A stretch of DNA of 64,000 nucleotides from Bryoerythrophyllum caledonicum (GCA_963971425.1 OZ020516.1:21583332-21647331); one strand, 5' to 3'. Shown: positions 33,172-44,838, counted from the stretch's first letter. Notes: generated by a model from the letters alone, not told the origin. Numbers and translations are program-made.

Positions 33172-36100
33172 CTATTAATTACACTTTGCGGAGACATAGA
33201 AACTATCCCCGGCACAATGCCAAATGTCTTCCACAACCATCCAAATACACACAAAAGATTATCAGAAATATATTTCATTCCAAACACTATAAAACTCCAC
33301 CCCGAATATCAACACCTAGCATCTTCCTTTGTACCACTTCTAAAAAATAATCACATACTTCACCAAACTTATTCCACCCTCTACCCCAACATTTCTCGCT
33401 ATATACATCAAAAAAACAACCACCCATCCACACATATCTTATTCGCCATAATTACTACCCTCCACCCTTCAATAGATGAATGCAACAATCTCACCAACCA
33501 ACATTCTACCGACACAAACCCAACACATTGGACAAATATATTACTAAACACCCTATCCTCCCTACATAATCCCCCCGAAAGACATATAGATACAGTCCAC
33601 CCATACACCAAATTTCTAGAGGAAAATCAACACCTTTTTTAACACAAAACCTCTCTACACAATGACCTATATAACTTTATTCATAGCCAAACTCCACCCC
33701 CTTCCCCCGATGAACTACAACTAAAATTTCCCTACTTCCCGCACAACCTTATCCTTGAAGCTCTCAGATGCTTTGAACCAATTCATGCTTACACGCACCC
33801 CACCCCGACACCCGCCTACATTTCCCCTTCACTTGGTAACCACGACAATATAGACAATAGAAACACATATATAACTACATGGAACGCCTCAATGCTAAAC
33901 ACTGCTTTACCATGCATCCACAATCTAACCGCCCACACCAACACACCACCCGCCATAATTGCCATACAAGAAACTAAACTAACCGCTACTAAATCCATAA
34001 TATACATCCAAAAAACATTCCCTGATTATAAAAATATATTTAACAACACTCATTTTCTCACACGATGCATCCAACAACGAAGGCCATATACACCGGCAAG
34101 GGGAGGTCTACTCATGCTCATACACCAATCATATGCCTTCCCCGGGAATATTACTAAAATCCCTACCCCGGCTAATATATCACCATATCTTCAAATTATT
34201 GAAATTACTAACCGACCCCTCCAACCATGGTTCATTCTTCATCTATACATGCCCTCGCACATAGAAGACTCTAGGCTTATTCTGGAGATCCAAAATTCCA
34301 TCACTTCACAAATAAATACACACACTAACCATACAATAATACTTTGCGGAGACTTTAACCGAGATATCGCCCTCATTGGACGACAAAACGAAGCAGTTTC
34401 TTCCCCCCCACTTGACATAGACTATCAATGGCAAAATTTCACGGTTATCCTTGAATCTAATCCCAACCAATACACAATACTCTCGTCAAGGTGGACTTAA
34501 TTACACACACACACTACTTTAATTGATGGATTTTACATTAAAACACCTAACCATACCCGATATACATTTATCACCAATACCACAACCAACTTGAACTTGG
34601 ACCACTTCCCAATCCAACTCAATATACCTCACAACACCCTTATAAGTAGACCTCCCACAACCATCAACTCAAATGATATTAAAATAGTAAACCCCATCCC
34701 AAAAGAAAACCTTGATAACTTTAATACAATATTCTTTGAAAAAAACTCACTACAAATAGACTCCCTTACAGATATTCTTTCTAACCACCAACACCTCACA
34801 CACATACAATGGCAAGAAGCTTGCAAGACTCTTGATAAACTTATTAATGAAATTTCTACTATATTAGAAAAGACTTGTAAAGCACCCCCGATTCCACAAT
34901 TCACACCTAGAACCTCGAAACAAGGGGGGTATCTCTCGAGAAAACTAGCAAAAAAGTGGAAACAACATCTTGTCACATACCACACTATACGTAAAACAAT
35001 TTATATTGCCAAAACTAACCAAAATTGGCGAACCCACCCCATACTCTCCGAACTACAAAACCTCCGTCACCCTCAAATCCCACAAGTACCACTATCCAAC
35101 ACCCCTCATGAGGACTGGCTAGAAGACATTGCAAACATTGCAAAAGCTGCCAACAAAGAAGCTCAGAAAATTACTACAAAATATGCATGAGAATGTGTCA
35201 AAAAAACCATTTCTATGTATCGTCAATTATACGAAACTAGCCCAAAAAGGATTAATAGAAAAGTCTTTACAAATAACACAAACCTACCACTAGACTGTAT
35301 TTTAGATCAAAACAATAACATTCTAACCAGCCGAGATGACATTGCAAACGAAATACATTTTCAACAATCCATAAACAATAGACCATCCACCCCCATGTCA
35401 CTTCCAACCACAACATACATCAACATGCACATGCGGAATCAGGCAATACCCGTGGCATGATTTGGACAGATTGACCATTGATAAAAGAGACGAACCAACA
35501 ACACCCCTCCACACATATTATAACAGAGACACATACAACATGTGTCTAAAAAATTTGGGAACCAACAAAGCCCCCGGCCCGGACCATATACCTAACTCAA
35601 TTCTAAAATAAATCCAAAATAAATCCGACCGCCTTCAAAGCCCTTATCCAAACTACCAATATCCACTATCGTAACCAACCAATTCCGGTTCTCAACCAAA
35701 ACAAACCCTACATATACCTTGGAATAAACCTAGTCCCATCGGTAAAATGGAAAATTCAAATTCACGCTACTACTACAAACTTATTAAACAATGCAATGAA
35801 CTTACACTATGTCCCGCCACATTGCAACAAAAAATTAAAATGATTGATACCGTCATACGTCCCGGTATCTCATATAGTTTCTATGCGGTCCCTTATTCCA
35901 TGCCTGCCATAAACAAACTTGATAAAAAAAATCATAGCCATACAAAAGAAAGTATGCGGACTCCCTAAATGTACGCCCAATGTCATAACACAACTCCCCC
36001 ACGAACTATTCGGATGAGAAGCTTTCTCCCTCAAAAATGCCTATCTACGTTGCATTGGTGAACAACTCCAAAATGCACTTAACGATAAGGGTCGACTAGG

Positions 36101-38518
36101 ACTAATTTACAGTGGACTCCTTCGGCACATCCTTGCCATTTATGGAGGAGCACAATACCTCCAAAGACTTAAAAAATTTGATTGCCTTTGGTCTCCCATT
36201 ACCGGCACACTTTTTCTACTCAAATCAGAAAGCCAAACATTTCTAAAAAGCACACTAGAAGATTTCCGACTAGGCCCCGCGCCGCTTGAACAAAATTGAG
36301 CAAATGAAATACATAACCTCCCTAGACTTGACCGACAATTATCCACCAAACTCCTACAAAAACTTTTTTCCGCAAACATTACCGATCTAAAACAAATAAC
36401 ACTACCAAATGGAACACAACTTATGGACGACAAGAGCTACAAAACATTCTACGGTACCCCTCACAAATTAATAAAAATGCACTAAATATTGCTAAACAAT
36501 TATTTTGTCAACCTCCATGCCTCCCTATATGCCATAACCCCTGCACCACTCACGTCCCACCTTACACACTCAAAGACTCGTACATCATTGGTCACAATGA
36601 CATCCACCCCAACACCAACCTCCCATTAATCCCTCCAAACCCGTCACATTCACGACCATATGCCCCTCCACCACATATATTAAAAAATCCTTCCATACAC
36701 CCAATAAACAACATAACCGCGCACAAACATAAAAAGTACACTGACTCCAACAACATAAGAAAACAATATACGTCATACCTATGCCATTGGCCCCACAATA
36801 ATACCACCTACACCAAATGGCTCCCGCAAAGAAATCTTTTCCCTTGGCACAACCCAAACGCCTCCTTACATAACACCAAAATCCTCACACAATACTACCT
36901 TAGAACTCAAAACATTTATTATCTTAATATCATACAAATTCACCACCGCCAAGCACAACCTCGAGATAGAAGATTTGTCACACCACCTCTTATTATCCCC
37001 CTCCTCAACATCTTTACAACCGAATGCAACCCCGAAAGTGACATCCTCGCACAAACAAATACAATCAAAATACAACAAGATAATGCCCACATATACGAAG
37101 GTAATGGTAGACACCTATAACCATACCACTCGCTAGACTACAATGGTTGTGGAACCAATATCACAACGCATTACAAACCCCCATTAACATTGAACTAACA
37201 CCTCAAACATTTGAAACCGAAATTGTTTGGCTATACCAAAGATATAAATACCGAATACCCAAAAATGACCCCCTTAAAAATGCACACTACACATTACCCG
37301 ATTCTATCTTAGACTACCTTATTACATCTCTGAATATCACACATTCATACTTCTCATCCCCCGTTAGATGCTCTACAAAAATTTCAAAATTCTACTCTCC
37401 ATTCAAACGTGATAAGATTATCGGTTCCCTTGGTAAAGCTTTTGATTATAGGTGGAGCGGAATAGGCCTTGCACACCCTCACAACGAAGAAGAAACACAA
37501 CAAGCAACACATTGGGCACGCCTAGCGGCAAACGATGATCCCAACCACAACATCACCATTATTATTATTCCCGACACCCATTGGTACCACAACTCTAACC
37601 CACACTTAGGCCCATTCCCAGACTCCCACATCATAGTACTATTTGAAGCGGACTCTATGAGTTACAAAGAACCCACTATACCACCGCAAATACAAACACC
37701 CCGCCTTGAACTAGCAACCCTACGTATCCTATGTATACATCACCAAACTCGAGAGATAGGTACTCTAGAAAACCTCACTCACCTCACTTTGATAACAAAA
37801 AATCTAAACATTAACAAGGTATACACCGCAATTGCCCCTCCCACACCTATTTCAATCTGTGTAAACCGTAACAAAAAATGGTCTAAAACCCTCCACACAA
37901 ACATCTCTATACTACCAACTACCGAATTGAGCCTCCCACTCCCCAACTACCAAACCAATACCGACCTTAAATTTGACCCCAACTTTAGCTACTATACTGA
38001 CGGCTCCTTTAAAGAACCAACCAAAGTAAGCCCGGGACATTGGCACCGAGAAAAAGCCGGTTATGGGGTATACAATTCAACCAAACAAATAAAATTAGGC
38101 AAAAGACTACATGGACTCCAAAATATTCTTAGAGCCGAAATGATGGCTATACACAAAATCCTCAAGATAATCACCACTCAATACCCAAACGAACCGGCTC
38201 ACATTTTTACAGATTGCGTAAATGTATTATATCTCCTTAATACACACATAAAACATCCCACTTTACACAACAGTCACCCGGACAAAACTATCCTCACATC
38301 TATGGTTGTAATCCTCCAAAATCGCACACAAATTACTATACTCCACAAAGTCCGAGCTCATGCTAATATCGCCGGCAATGAACAAGCCGACAAACTAGCA
38401 AAGGAAGGAAGAGAAAAAACCCACAAGAATGCCGAACAACCATACAAACACGCCCATGCCACCCCATATTACTTTCATAGATATGAATGGCCCTCTATGG
38501 GCGAAACTCCCGAAAATG
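33172..38518 (+). pseudogene. LINE ORF2: APE endonuclease, truncated RT, RNase H
   Basis: From 33172 the frame reads LLITLCGDIETIPGT, a degraded 2A-like motif, then an unknown N-terminal region with TAA 33640-33642. An APE-type endonuclease follows from about 33880 (AIQETKL, GGLLMLI, CGDFNRD) with TAA 34498-34500, LDHFPIQLN near 34600 and TGA 35188-35190. The RT begins (NKAPGPDHIPNSIL, about 35566-35607) and then jumps to thumb-like sequence (PYIYLGINL, about 35706), so the palm with the catalytic Asp pair is deleted. The thumb and linker continue with frame breaks to 37140. A long intact frame from 37147 includes an unrecognised domain (FYSPFKRDKI, GKAFDYRWSG) and an RNase H at 37978-38400 (YYTDGSF, LRAEMMAIH, IFTDC, HANIAGNEQADKLAK). 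The coding sequence is cut at about 38518 by the telomere-repeat insertion and resumes at 40081. Confidence 0.88.
33187..33216 (+). other. Degenerate 2A-like peptide motif
   Basis: The codons read LCGDIETIPGT immediately before an ATG. The 2A ribosome-skipping consensus is D-x-E-x-N-P-G-P, so Asn and the final Pro are lost (Ile and Thr here). 2A-like sequences at the start of LINE ORF2 are known from several animals and plants. This copy would not be expected to work. Confidence 0.6.
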
Positions 38519-38577
38519 GGGGGGTAGGTCACTTCAAAACAACAAAAAAAGTATGCCACTTTATCGGGGACACACAT

Positions 38578-38618
38578 GTAACCCTAAATCCGAAACCCTA
38601 AACCCTAAACCCTAAACC
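38578..38618 (+). repeat. Interstitial telomeric repeat (CCCTAAA)n, block 1
   Basis: Four to five units in CCCTAAA register, the first two with single changes, directly after gggacacacatgtaa. The same preceding 60 bases occur before block 3. Confidence 0.9.
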
Positions 38619-38817
38619 GAATGGAGAGACCATGTGAGGTCTCTTGGTTGATATTATTTTGTTCATTTTATATATATACTTATATTATTACCACTATATT
38701 TCTTCAATTATAGTATTATTATAATATATCTTCTATCATAATTTATTATTTAAATAATTACCCTAACTTCTTACACTTCTTCATCAATCACTTATACTAC
38801 AACCCTCGTATCACTAT

Positions 38818-39030
38818 CCTAAACCCTAAACCCTAAATCCAATTACTAAATACCTAAACCCTAAACCCTAAACCCTAAACCTAAACATCCTAAACTCTAA
38901 ATCCCTAAATTCTAAACCCTAAAATCCTAAAACCTATAACCCTAAACCCCTAAACCCCTAAAACCTGTAACCCTAAATCCCTAAACCCCTAAACCCCTAA
39001 AATCTATAACCCTAAACCCTAAATCCTTGT
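38818..39030 (+). repeat. Degenerate telomeric repeats, block 2
   Basis: About 210 bases of CCCTAAA, CCTAAAC, CTCTAAA and CCCTATAA variants. The best run is at 38861-38882. It appears to be older than blocks 1 and 3. Confidence 0.9.
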
Positions 39031-39264
39031 AAATCACTCCTACACAAACCTATGACGTAATAAAAAACCAAACATCAACAATAACCCCATAAAAAGTAAA
39101 TTCTACACTTAATCCAAATTAACCTTAAGCACATTTCAAAACTAAGCAATTTTACACAAATCTAACACTACCAATGAATTTTTCATGTCTAAATTAGTAG
39201 GGGTAGGTATACCAACACTTTAAAAATAGTAACTTTCAAAGTCATTATCCCCCAAAGTCAACAA

Positions 39265-39700
39265 CAATAATGAAAGTCAAACCCTCCATATCTCCCAAAT
39301 GAAAAACGATTTGGGAAATGTTTTCACACCATTAGAATCACAACCCTTGATAATGGGGGGGTACGACTCTTCAAAAGACCTAAATTCCAAAAATAGAAGA
39401 CTTTATACATCACCCTAAATAATTATCAAACCCTCCATATCATCCAAACCAAGTCTTATTTACAAAAACTAAACACACCATTGGATTCACAATGCCCCAC
39501 AATGGGGGGGTATGTCACCTCAAAAAGTTTAAATTCCTTAAATATAAAAAAAGTCAACTACAAATTCGAAGTCAATTCACCCATATCTCCCAAATGGAGT
39601 AAGATTAGGGAAATGTTTTTACATTTCGGAATCACAACCATCAACAATGGGGTAGGTCACCTCAAAATCCCCAAAAAAGTATGTCACTTTTTCGGGGACA
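39265..39700. repeat. Three diverged tandem units, about 150 bp each
   Basis: Units start near 39269, 39427 and 39573 with tcaaaccctccatatc or a variant (third: tcaattcacccatatc). Each contains aatcacaa or attcacaa and ends in aatgggg followed by tatgtcacctcaaaa or a variant. They behave as a short subtelomere-like satellite next to the telomeric blocks. Confidence 0.75.
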
Positions 39701-39708
39701 CACATGTA

Positions 39709-39744
39709 ACCCTTAACCCTAAACCCTAAACCCTAAACCCTAAA
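39709..39744 (+). repeat. Interstitial telomeric repeat (CCCTAAA)n, block 3
   Basis: Five CCCTAAA units, nearly perfect, after gggacacacatgtaaccct. Confidence 0.9.
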
Positions 39745-40080
39745 GGAATGCAATATTATTTTCAACTCGTATCATTAGCCTCTAGGGCATATGCTACTCC
39801 AATAACGAATAATACTTGCTATATAAATATCCATATATCACACCATCCATATTGACACATGTAAAAAACATTAATTCATCCAAAAAAAGTTGATCACGTC
39901 CAAGAGAATTGAAATGCCATTCCAAAACGGTAACCTACTTTTTCATCTCCCACTCTATGCATGAGAAATCATTGGATGAAGTTCTCAGAAACCTAATTTC
40001 ATCCATCCATAACTTATTCATACAAGGTCCAAACGTCAAATGTAATATCATTTGGAAATACCCACATTCGGCCCTACAAC

Positions 40081-41017
40081 GTGGTAAAATTCTTGGACAA
40101 ACACCTCAAAAAACATGATCTTGTAAATAACTTGAAAAAACTTACAGAAAATTTCCCCAATATTGATAAATGGACCGGTAACCCAAATATTCACAACGCA
40201 CTATCCAACAATTTTTGGAAAAACCCGATAATTACGGACCCACAAATCACATGCCTAATCAAATTCCGCACTAGACAATACATGGAAAATGCCCGCAAAC
40301 AACTCTTCTTTGGAATAGAAAGATTTTCCACAATAACATGTCCAAATTGCAACACCACGGACCCGGACACATGGCTACATGTCTTACTCAAGTGCCAAAA
40401 CCCCCATATACACTCACTAATTGTCAAAAGACACAACAAAGCCGTATGGGCTATTCGTAAACTACTTGTATCATCAACCAAATCCCGGTGCTTCATTCTC
40501 ATGAATGCCGGAACCTTTAATGACAACCCACAAGAAAATACGGTCCCTCCTTGGCTATTACCATGCATATGTTGCACTCAATGATGCCACTGCAATGCAA
40601 GATTCAAACCTGACCTACTATGTGTCAGAGGACTATCATACAAAGACCCCCCACCAAACCACATAGACCCTAGTCTCACTATTCAGTTTATTGAATTCAC
40701 ATATTGCAATGATAGATTCTCATCGGACACTGTTGTAAACAAAACAAACAAATACCAACCACTACTTGACAATATTCAAGCACTAGGATGGAAAGTAGAC
40801 CCCCTCATTGTCATCACCACGGGTGCTAGAGCCACCACCTTCATTCCCTCAATGACAACCCTTGAAGAAACATTTGAAAATCCCCATCACTTCAATCAAA
40901 ACCACTTTTTCAAATATTAACATTATTGCAATTCAACATGCTATGTCGATACTCCTGCATAAACGAAAACTTGAAAACAACCAACCCCTTCTTGACGCTT
41001 CGGACCCCCCTCCATAG
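40081..41017 (+). pseudogene. LINE ORF2 C-terminus: zinc motif and restriction-like endonuclease-type region
   Basis: Coding resumes as HLKKHDLVNN and continues through ISNNFWKN-like (here LSNNFWKN) sequence to a zinc motif CPNC...DTWLHVLLKC...RHNKAV at about 40339-40440. A Cys-rich stretch (CICCTQ), TGA 40582-40584 and CHCNARFKPD follow in the same frame. The last part has KPDLL, then FIEFTYC, then KTNKYQPL and GW-x-VDPLIVITTGARA. This resembles the PD-(D/E)xK endonuclease-like C-terminus of R2-type and Dualen/RandI elements, with Thr in place of the usual Lys. A frame change near 40915 leads to a final segment ending at TAG 41015-41017. The same strand, the composition and the domain order make it part of the LINE split by the insertion. 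Confidence 0.7.
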
Positions 41018-41255
41018 ACTTACATTTGCATTTCACCGTACACACCCTCCAACTTTCGGAGACTTTGGGAACCTATGGTCCTTTGTTCTTGGCTACTTGT
41101 TATTGGGTACATAGTGTTTACCCTCAAAAGAGGAAAGTAGTTCCATACTACTAACCTATGCCCGGTGGGCATGGACTTAGTGGTGGAATGAATGGACATT
41201 TTATTCACACCGGCCCCCTTCAGGAACCAGCGTTCTTCTTCTTCTTCTTATGATA
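41018..41255 (+). mobile_element. LINE 3' untranslated region and (TTC)n tail
   Basis: The sequence after the ORF2 end continues without open frames to a ttcttcttcttcttatgatag tail at about 41231-41252, a plausible simple-repeat LINE 3' end. The inverted repeat flanking the second VIT/VWA gene starts directly after it. Confidence 0.45.
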
Positions 41256-41263
41256 GTAATCGG

Positions 41264-41450
41264 GACCACATACACATGGTGTCTTGGCTTGGGAAAGGTT
41301 TGGGGGAACTATTGGTCAACCCTTTGAGAACTCAGGGTACCATGGGGGAACTTTAGCTTGCATGGGGTAGCGCCCAAGAACATTAACTGCAAAGCAATTC
41401 ATTGTTGCATGAAAAGGAGATATAAAATTTCTTCATGCTCTTTCTTTTTC
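41264..41450. repeat. Inverted repeat left of VIT/VWA copy 2
   Basis: The complement of this segment matches 45866-46056 over about 185 bases at roughly three quarters identity (for example ttctcaaag-gttgaccaatagttccc and gcatga-gaaattt). The pair encloses the gene and its promoter. No such repeat flanks copy 1. Confidence 0.75.
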
Positions 41451-41454
41451 CGTT

Positions 41455-42021
41455 TATACATCTCATACTGTCTCCAGGCACCATATTCCTCCCCTTCAGG
41501 AAGCACTTTCAGGAAAACTCTAATGCTTAATCTGAGCCCTCTGATTATGGTTCAGTCGCGCTCGGCCATTTAGAATTAGGATTCGAGCTCCGTAAAAAAT
41601 TCATCGGAAACGTGCGATCCAAGGATCTTGTGGCACCGAAAATGGTCAAATATCACTTGCCAGGAAGCTGAGGTACCGACAGACGGTGTTGGCAGTGTTG
41701 TGTTGTGTTAGAAAGCTAACAGTGTTGGCAGCCCGATTCGGATCCGAGCCTGGTCTTACTTCATTCTCACGCTCAAGTGCGAGCTTATAAGCCCCCTCCT
41801 GCTCCCTCTTCCTTCAAAACATCTTGCTGCAGAAATATTGATTGGGTTTTGAAGCTTACCAGAGACTCACGTTTGCGCTCCAGAGTTTCCTATTGATTGA
41901 AAGTAGGAGCTGCTGTTGTATGTCGTGCTGAGGCAGAAGTGGTTGGCTGTCGCGCAGATAGATTTGAAGAAGTGGACCATCAGCTTCATTGTTCTCGCAT
42001 TTCATTGTCATATTTGGCAAG
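41455..42021 (+). promoter_or_regulatory. Promoter and 5' leader of VIT/VWA gene 2
   Basis: Near-identical to 19440-20021. The TATA-like cttataag is at 41784-41791 and the leader and ATG context are unchanged. Differences cluster upstream of about 41700. Confidence 0.5.
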
Positions 42022-44838
42022 ATGAGTTCCATTTTTTACGTTGTAATTGGAACTGGGAGTGATGAATTCAGGGAGCGCGAAATGGCGCCGCTCGAGTCTG
42101 TGTCGGTGACAGGTCAGATTCGTGACTCAGTCGCAGAGTATACCTTGACACAGACATTTCTGAACCCGCGCAAAGACACCGCCATCGAAGCAGTGTACGC
42201 CTTCCCGTTGTACGAGGGCGCGGCGGTGTCGGGATTCGAGGCAGAGGTGGATGGCAGGAAGATCGTCGGGCGGGTGCAAGAGCGAGCCGCAGCGCGGAAG
42301 GAGTACGACGAGGCTGTGCAGGCCGGGAAGGTGGCGAGCCTGTTGGAGCAGGAGCGCCCGGACTTGTTCCAGGCGTCTATCGGAAATATCCCACCCGGGC
42401 ACAAGATCCGCATCCGCCTTACTCTGGTCTCGGAGATCAAGCAGGACGCGGACGAGAATCAGGTGCGGTTTGTGCTGCCCACCGCCATCGCGCCTCGCTA
42501 CGGCGCGAGCCCCGTGAGCGCGTCAAATGTGGACTCATCGGCTTCGAGGCTGTCTGTGAACATTTCGTGCGCCATGTCGAAGCCCATCACTTCGATTCAG
42601 TCGCCTTCCCACACCATTCAGGTTCATCTTGGCAGTGGGAGTGACGATCATTTTGAGCCGAATCGTGCGAGGGTGAGCTTGACGGCGGATGCTCTTCTCG
42701 ACAAGGACGTTGTTGTCATTGTTCAGTCGCAGGGACTGGACGCGCCGCGTGCATCGGTGGAGCGCCACCCGAGAGATGGAACGCACGCAGTTTCGTTGAC
42801 GTTTGCGCCACGCTTTGCGCTCAACGCTCTGCGAGCCTCAGAGCTCATTTTCCTCGTTGACAGGTCGTACTCTATGTGCGGCTTCCAGATCAAGCAGGCA
42901 GGCGAGGCGCTGGAGCTTTTCCTGCGATCCATCCCTCTTGAGAACCACTACTTCAACGTGATTGGATTCGGGTCAACTCACAAGGCGCTCTTCCCCAAGT
43001 CTGCGCCATATTATGAAGACTCGCTGAAGAAGAGCATCTCATACGCGCAGCAGCTGGAGGCGGACATGGGCGGGACCGAGATGAAGAGCGCCTTCCAGGA
43101 GGCCCTCCAGCGCCGCCGTCGCGACGTGCCAACGCAGATCTTCCTGCTCACGGACGGGGAAATTTGGGACGTGGACAACCTGGTGGAGGTCGTGAGAGAG
43201 GCCGTGGAGGAGGGCGAGAAGAGCAGGTCCTTCGTGAGAGTCTTCTCGCTGGGTGTGGGCGCCTCTGTCTCCCATCACCTCATTGAATCGGTCGCCAGGG
43301 CCGGCGGCGGGTACGCCCAGCTCGTCGTGGAGGGAGAGCGAATGGAGAAGAAAGTGGTGAATATGCTGAAAGCGGCGCTGATGCCGCCTGTCACTGATCT
43401 GGGCGTGCAATGGACGGATGCAAATGAAGAGGATTTTGAAATGGTTGAGTCCGAGGTGGTGCCAAAACCCGAGGTGGAGCCTTCTCCCAAACCGACCATC
43501 AATTTGTTCGACACTTCTCTAGATGTGGCTTCTCCTAATCCTCCTCCTCCCGTTCCGCTCCCCAACGTCGTCATTCCAATCCAGCAAGCTCCGTTTAAGG
43601 CGCCATCGCTCTACCGAGGTGCAAGGTTCACAATGTACGCAGTCCTTTCGCCAACAACCCCGGTTCCCAACGAGCTCATTCTGCAAGGCCTCTCCCCAGA
43701 CGGACCAGTGGAGCTCAAAGTAAAGGTGGACTGCCTTCAAGAGGGCGAGACGATGCTACATACGCTGGCAGCGCGCGCCCTGGTGCGGGATTTAGAGGAA
43801 GGCTCCTCTAGCATCCACGCTTTGGGACGAGACGCCAGCGAGAAGAGACTCCACGGGGTGCAGGTCACGACTGAAGACGGCAAGAAGTACAAAGACCTTC
43901 CGTTGAGCAGCAACCTCGTCTCCGAGCTCACGAAGCAGAAGATTCTGGAGCTCGCACTGAAATACAACTTGTCGTCGAAGCACACGAGCTGGGTCGCCAT
44001 CGACTCAGAGAGCCAGGAGCGGTTCTTTCACGACGAGGTGAAGGACGTGGAAGGACTTGTGGTAGGAATGAATTTGGGCACGAAGTCCGGCTGTGCATCC
44101 GGACCGGTTTCATTTCAAAGAATGTCTTCAGGTGTGCGGTTTTCATCAGCTATGGCCCGCGCACCGCCAGCATCTCCACGTAAAAGAGGATCAGTTAAGT
44201 CCTGCGAGCGTGCACCGCGAGCGTCTGCATTCGATGGTGGAGTAGCTATGTTCTGCGGACCGCCAGCATCTGCATTCGAAGGAGGAAAATCGTTGAAGCA
44301 GAAGAGATCCTTGTCTTTGGGCGATTCACCGGGCCGACTGTCGAGACCGCGCGTTGCACGAGGCGGTGTGGGCGCTGCCTTGATGGGATTATTCAAGACC
44401 AAAATACCGGGAGAACTGGAATTTATCGACGACTGTTTAAAGGAGCCGGAGATGGAGGGCAGCGAGGAAGAAGCAGGGCTCTCCTCTCGTGACCCGCATG
44501 CGCGGTTGCGCTCCATTCTGCAGCACCAGCAGTTCGACGGTTTGTTTTCTCTCAACTCTGCCATTGCTGCCCTGTTCTCCACCACTGTAAAGGAGCTGCA
44601 GCGAAAGCTGGCGGAGCTGAAGAAGGCGGAGGGATCGAAACTTTCGGAGACGGTGTGGGCGACGTGTTTGGCTGTGGAGCTGATGCGGATGCAGCTGCCG
44701 GAGTTGCAGGAGGAGTGGGAGCTTGTTGTTGAGAAGGCTGAGAAACGAGTGGCGGCGCTCGTGAAAAGTGCTGAGAATTTGGCTGTGCTCCAAGAGGCTG
44801 CCAGTGACATGGTCCACGAATCCTTCAAGGCAAAGTAA
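42022..44838 (+). CDS. VIT and von Willebrand A domain protein, copy 2
   Basis: Single exon of 938 codons from ATG 42022. The first about 1700 bases of coding sequence show no difference that I could find from copy 1; later differences include Gly to Asp near codon 569, Cys to Ser near 595 and a handful more. VIT and VWA domains with the DRSYS, GGTE and TDGE motifs are complete. The Cys/Ala/Gly region has about one 49-residue unit instead of three and there are further small changes there. The C-terminal helical domain is preserved and ends KAK instead of KAD. No stop or frameshift is present, so both copies appear functional. Copy 2 is either the ancestral short form or has lost units by unequal exchange. 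Confidence 0.92.
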   Translation: MSSIFYVVIGTGSDEFREREMAPLESVSVTGQIRDSVAEYTLTQTFLNPRKDTAIEAVYAFPLYEGAAVSGFEAEVDGRKIVGRVQERAAARKEYDEAVQAGKVASLLEQERPDLFQASIGNIPPGHKIRIRLTLVSEIKQDADENQVRFVLPTAIAPRYGASPVSASNVDSSASRLSVNISCAMSKPITSIQSPSHTIQVHLGSGSDDHFEPNRARVSLTADALLDKDVVVIVQSQGLDAPRASVERHPRDGTHAVSLTFAPRFALNALRASELIFLVDRSYSMCGFQIKQAGEALELFLRSIPLENHYFNVIGFGSTHKALFPKSAPYYEDSLKKSISYAQQLEADMGGTEMKSAFQEALQRRRRDVPTQIFLLTDGEIWDVDNLVEVVREAVEEGEKSRSFVRVFSLGVGASVSHHLIESVARAGGGYAQLVVEGERMEKKVVNMLKAALMPPVTDLGVQWTDANEEDFEMVESEVVPKPEVEPSPKPTINLFDTSLDVASPNPPPPVPLPNVVIPIQQAPFKAPSLYRGARFTMYAVLSPTTPVPNELILQGLSPDGPVELKVKVDCLQEGETMLHTLAARALVRDLEEGSSSIHALGRDASEKRLHGVQVTTEDGKKYKDLPLSSNLVSELTKQKILELALKYNLSSKHTSWVAIDSESQERFFHDEVKDVEGLVVGMNLGTKSGCASGPVSFQRMSSGVRFSSAMARAPPASPRKRGSVKSCERAPRASAFDGGVAMFCGPPASAFEGGKSLKQKRSLSLGDSPGRLSRPRVARGGVGAALMGLFKTKIPGELEFIDDCLKEPEMEGSEEEAGLSSRDPHARLRSILQHQQFDGLFSLNSAIAALFSTTVKELQRKLAELKKAEGSKLSETVWATCLAVELMRMQLPELQEEWELVVEKAEKRVAALVKSAENLAVLQEAASDMVHESFKAK

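Larger units (their letters stand above)
38519..40080. mobile_element. Telomere-repeat-bearing insertion inside LINE ORF2
   Basis: Between the end of the RNase H/linker (GETPENG) and the resumption of LINE coding (VVKFLDKHLKKH) lie about 1.56 kb that are not LINE. The insert starts with a ggggtaggtcac-tcaaaa module that recurs inside it, contains three blocks of CCCTAAA-like repeats and three diverged tandem units of about 150 bp, and ends in AT-rich sequence. This composition is typical of subtelomeric DNA. No clear target duplication was found; the limits are accurate to perhaps 10 bases on the left and 20 on the right. Confidence 0.65.

Noticed and set aside
38578-39744. True chromosome end
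   Set aside because: LINE coding sequence and a full gene continue on the other side, so the CCCTAAA blocks are interstitial.
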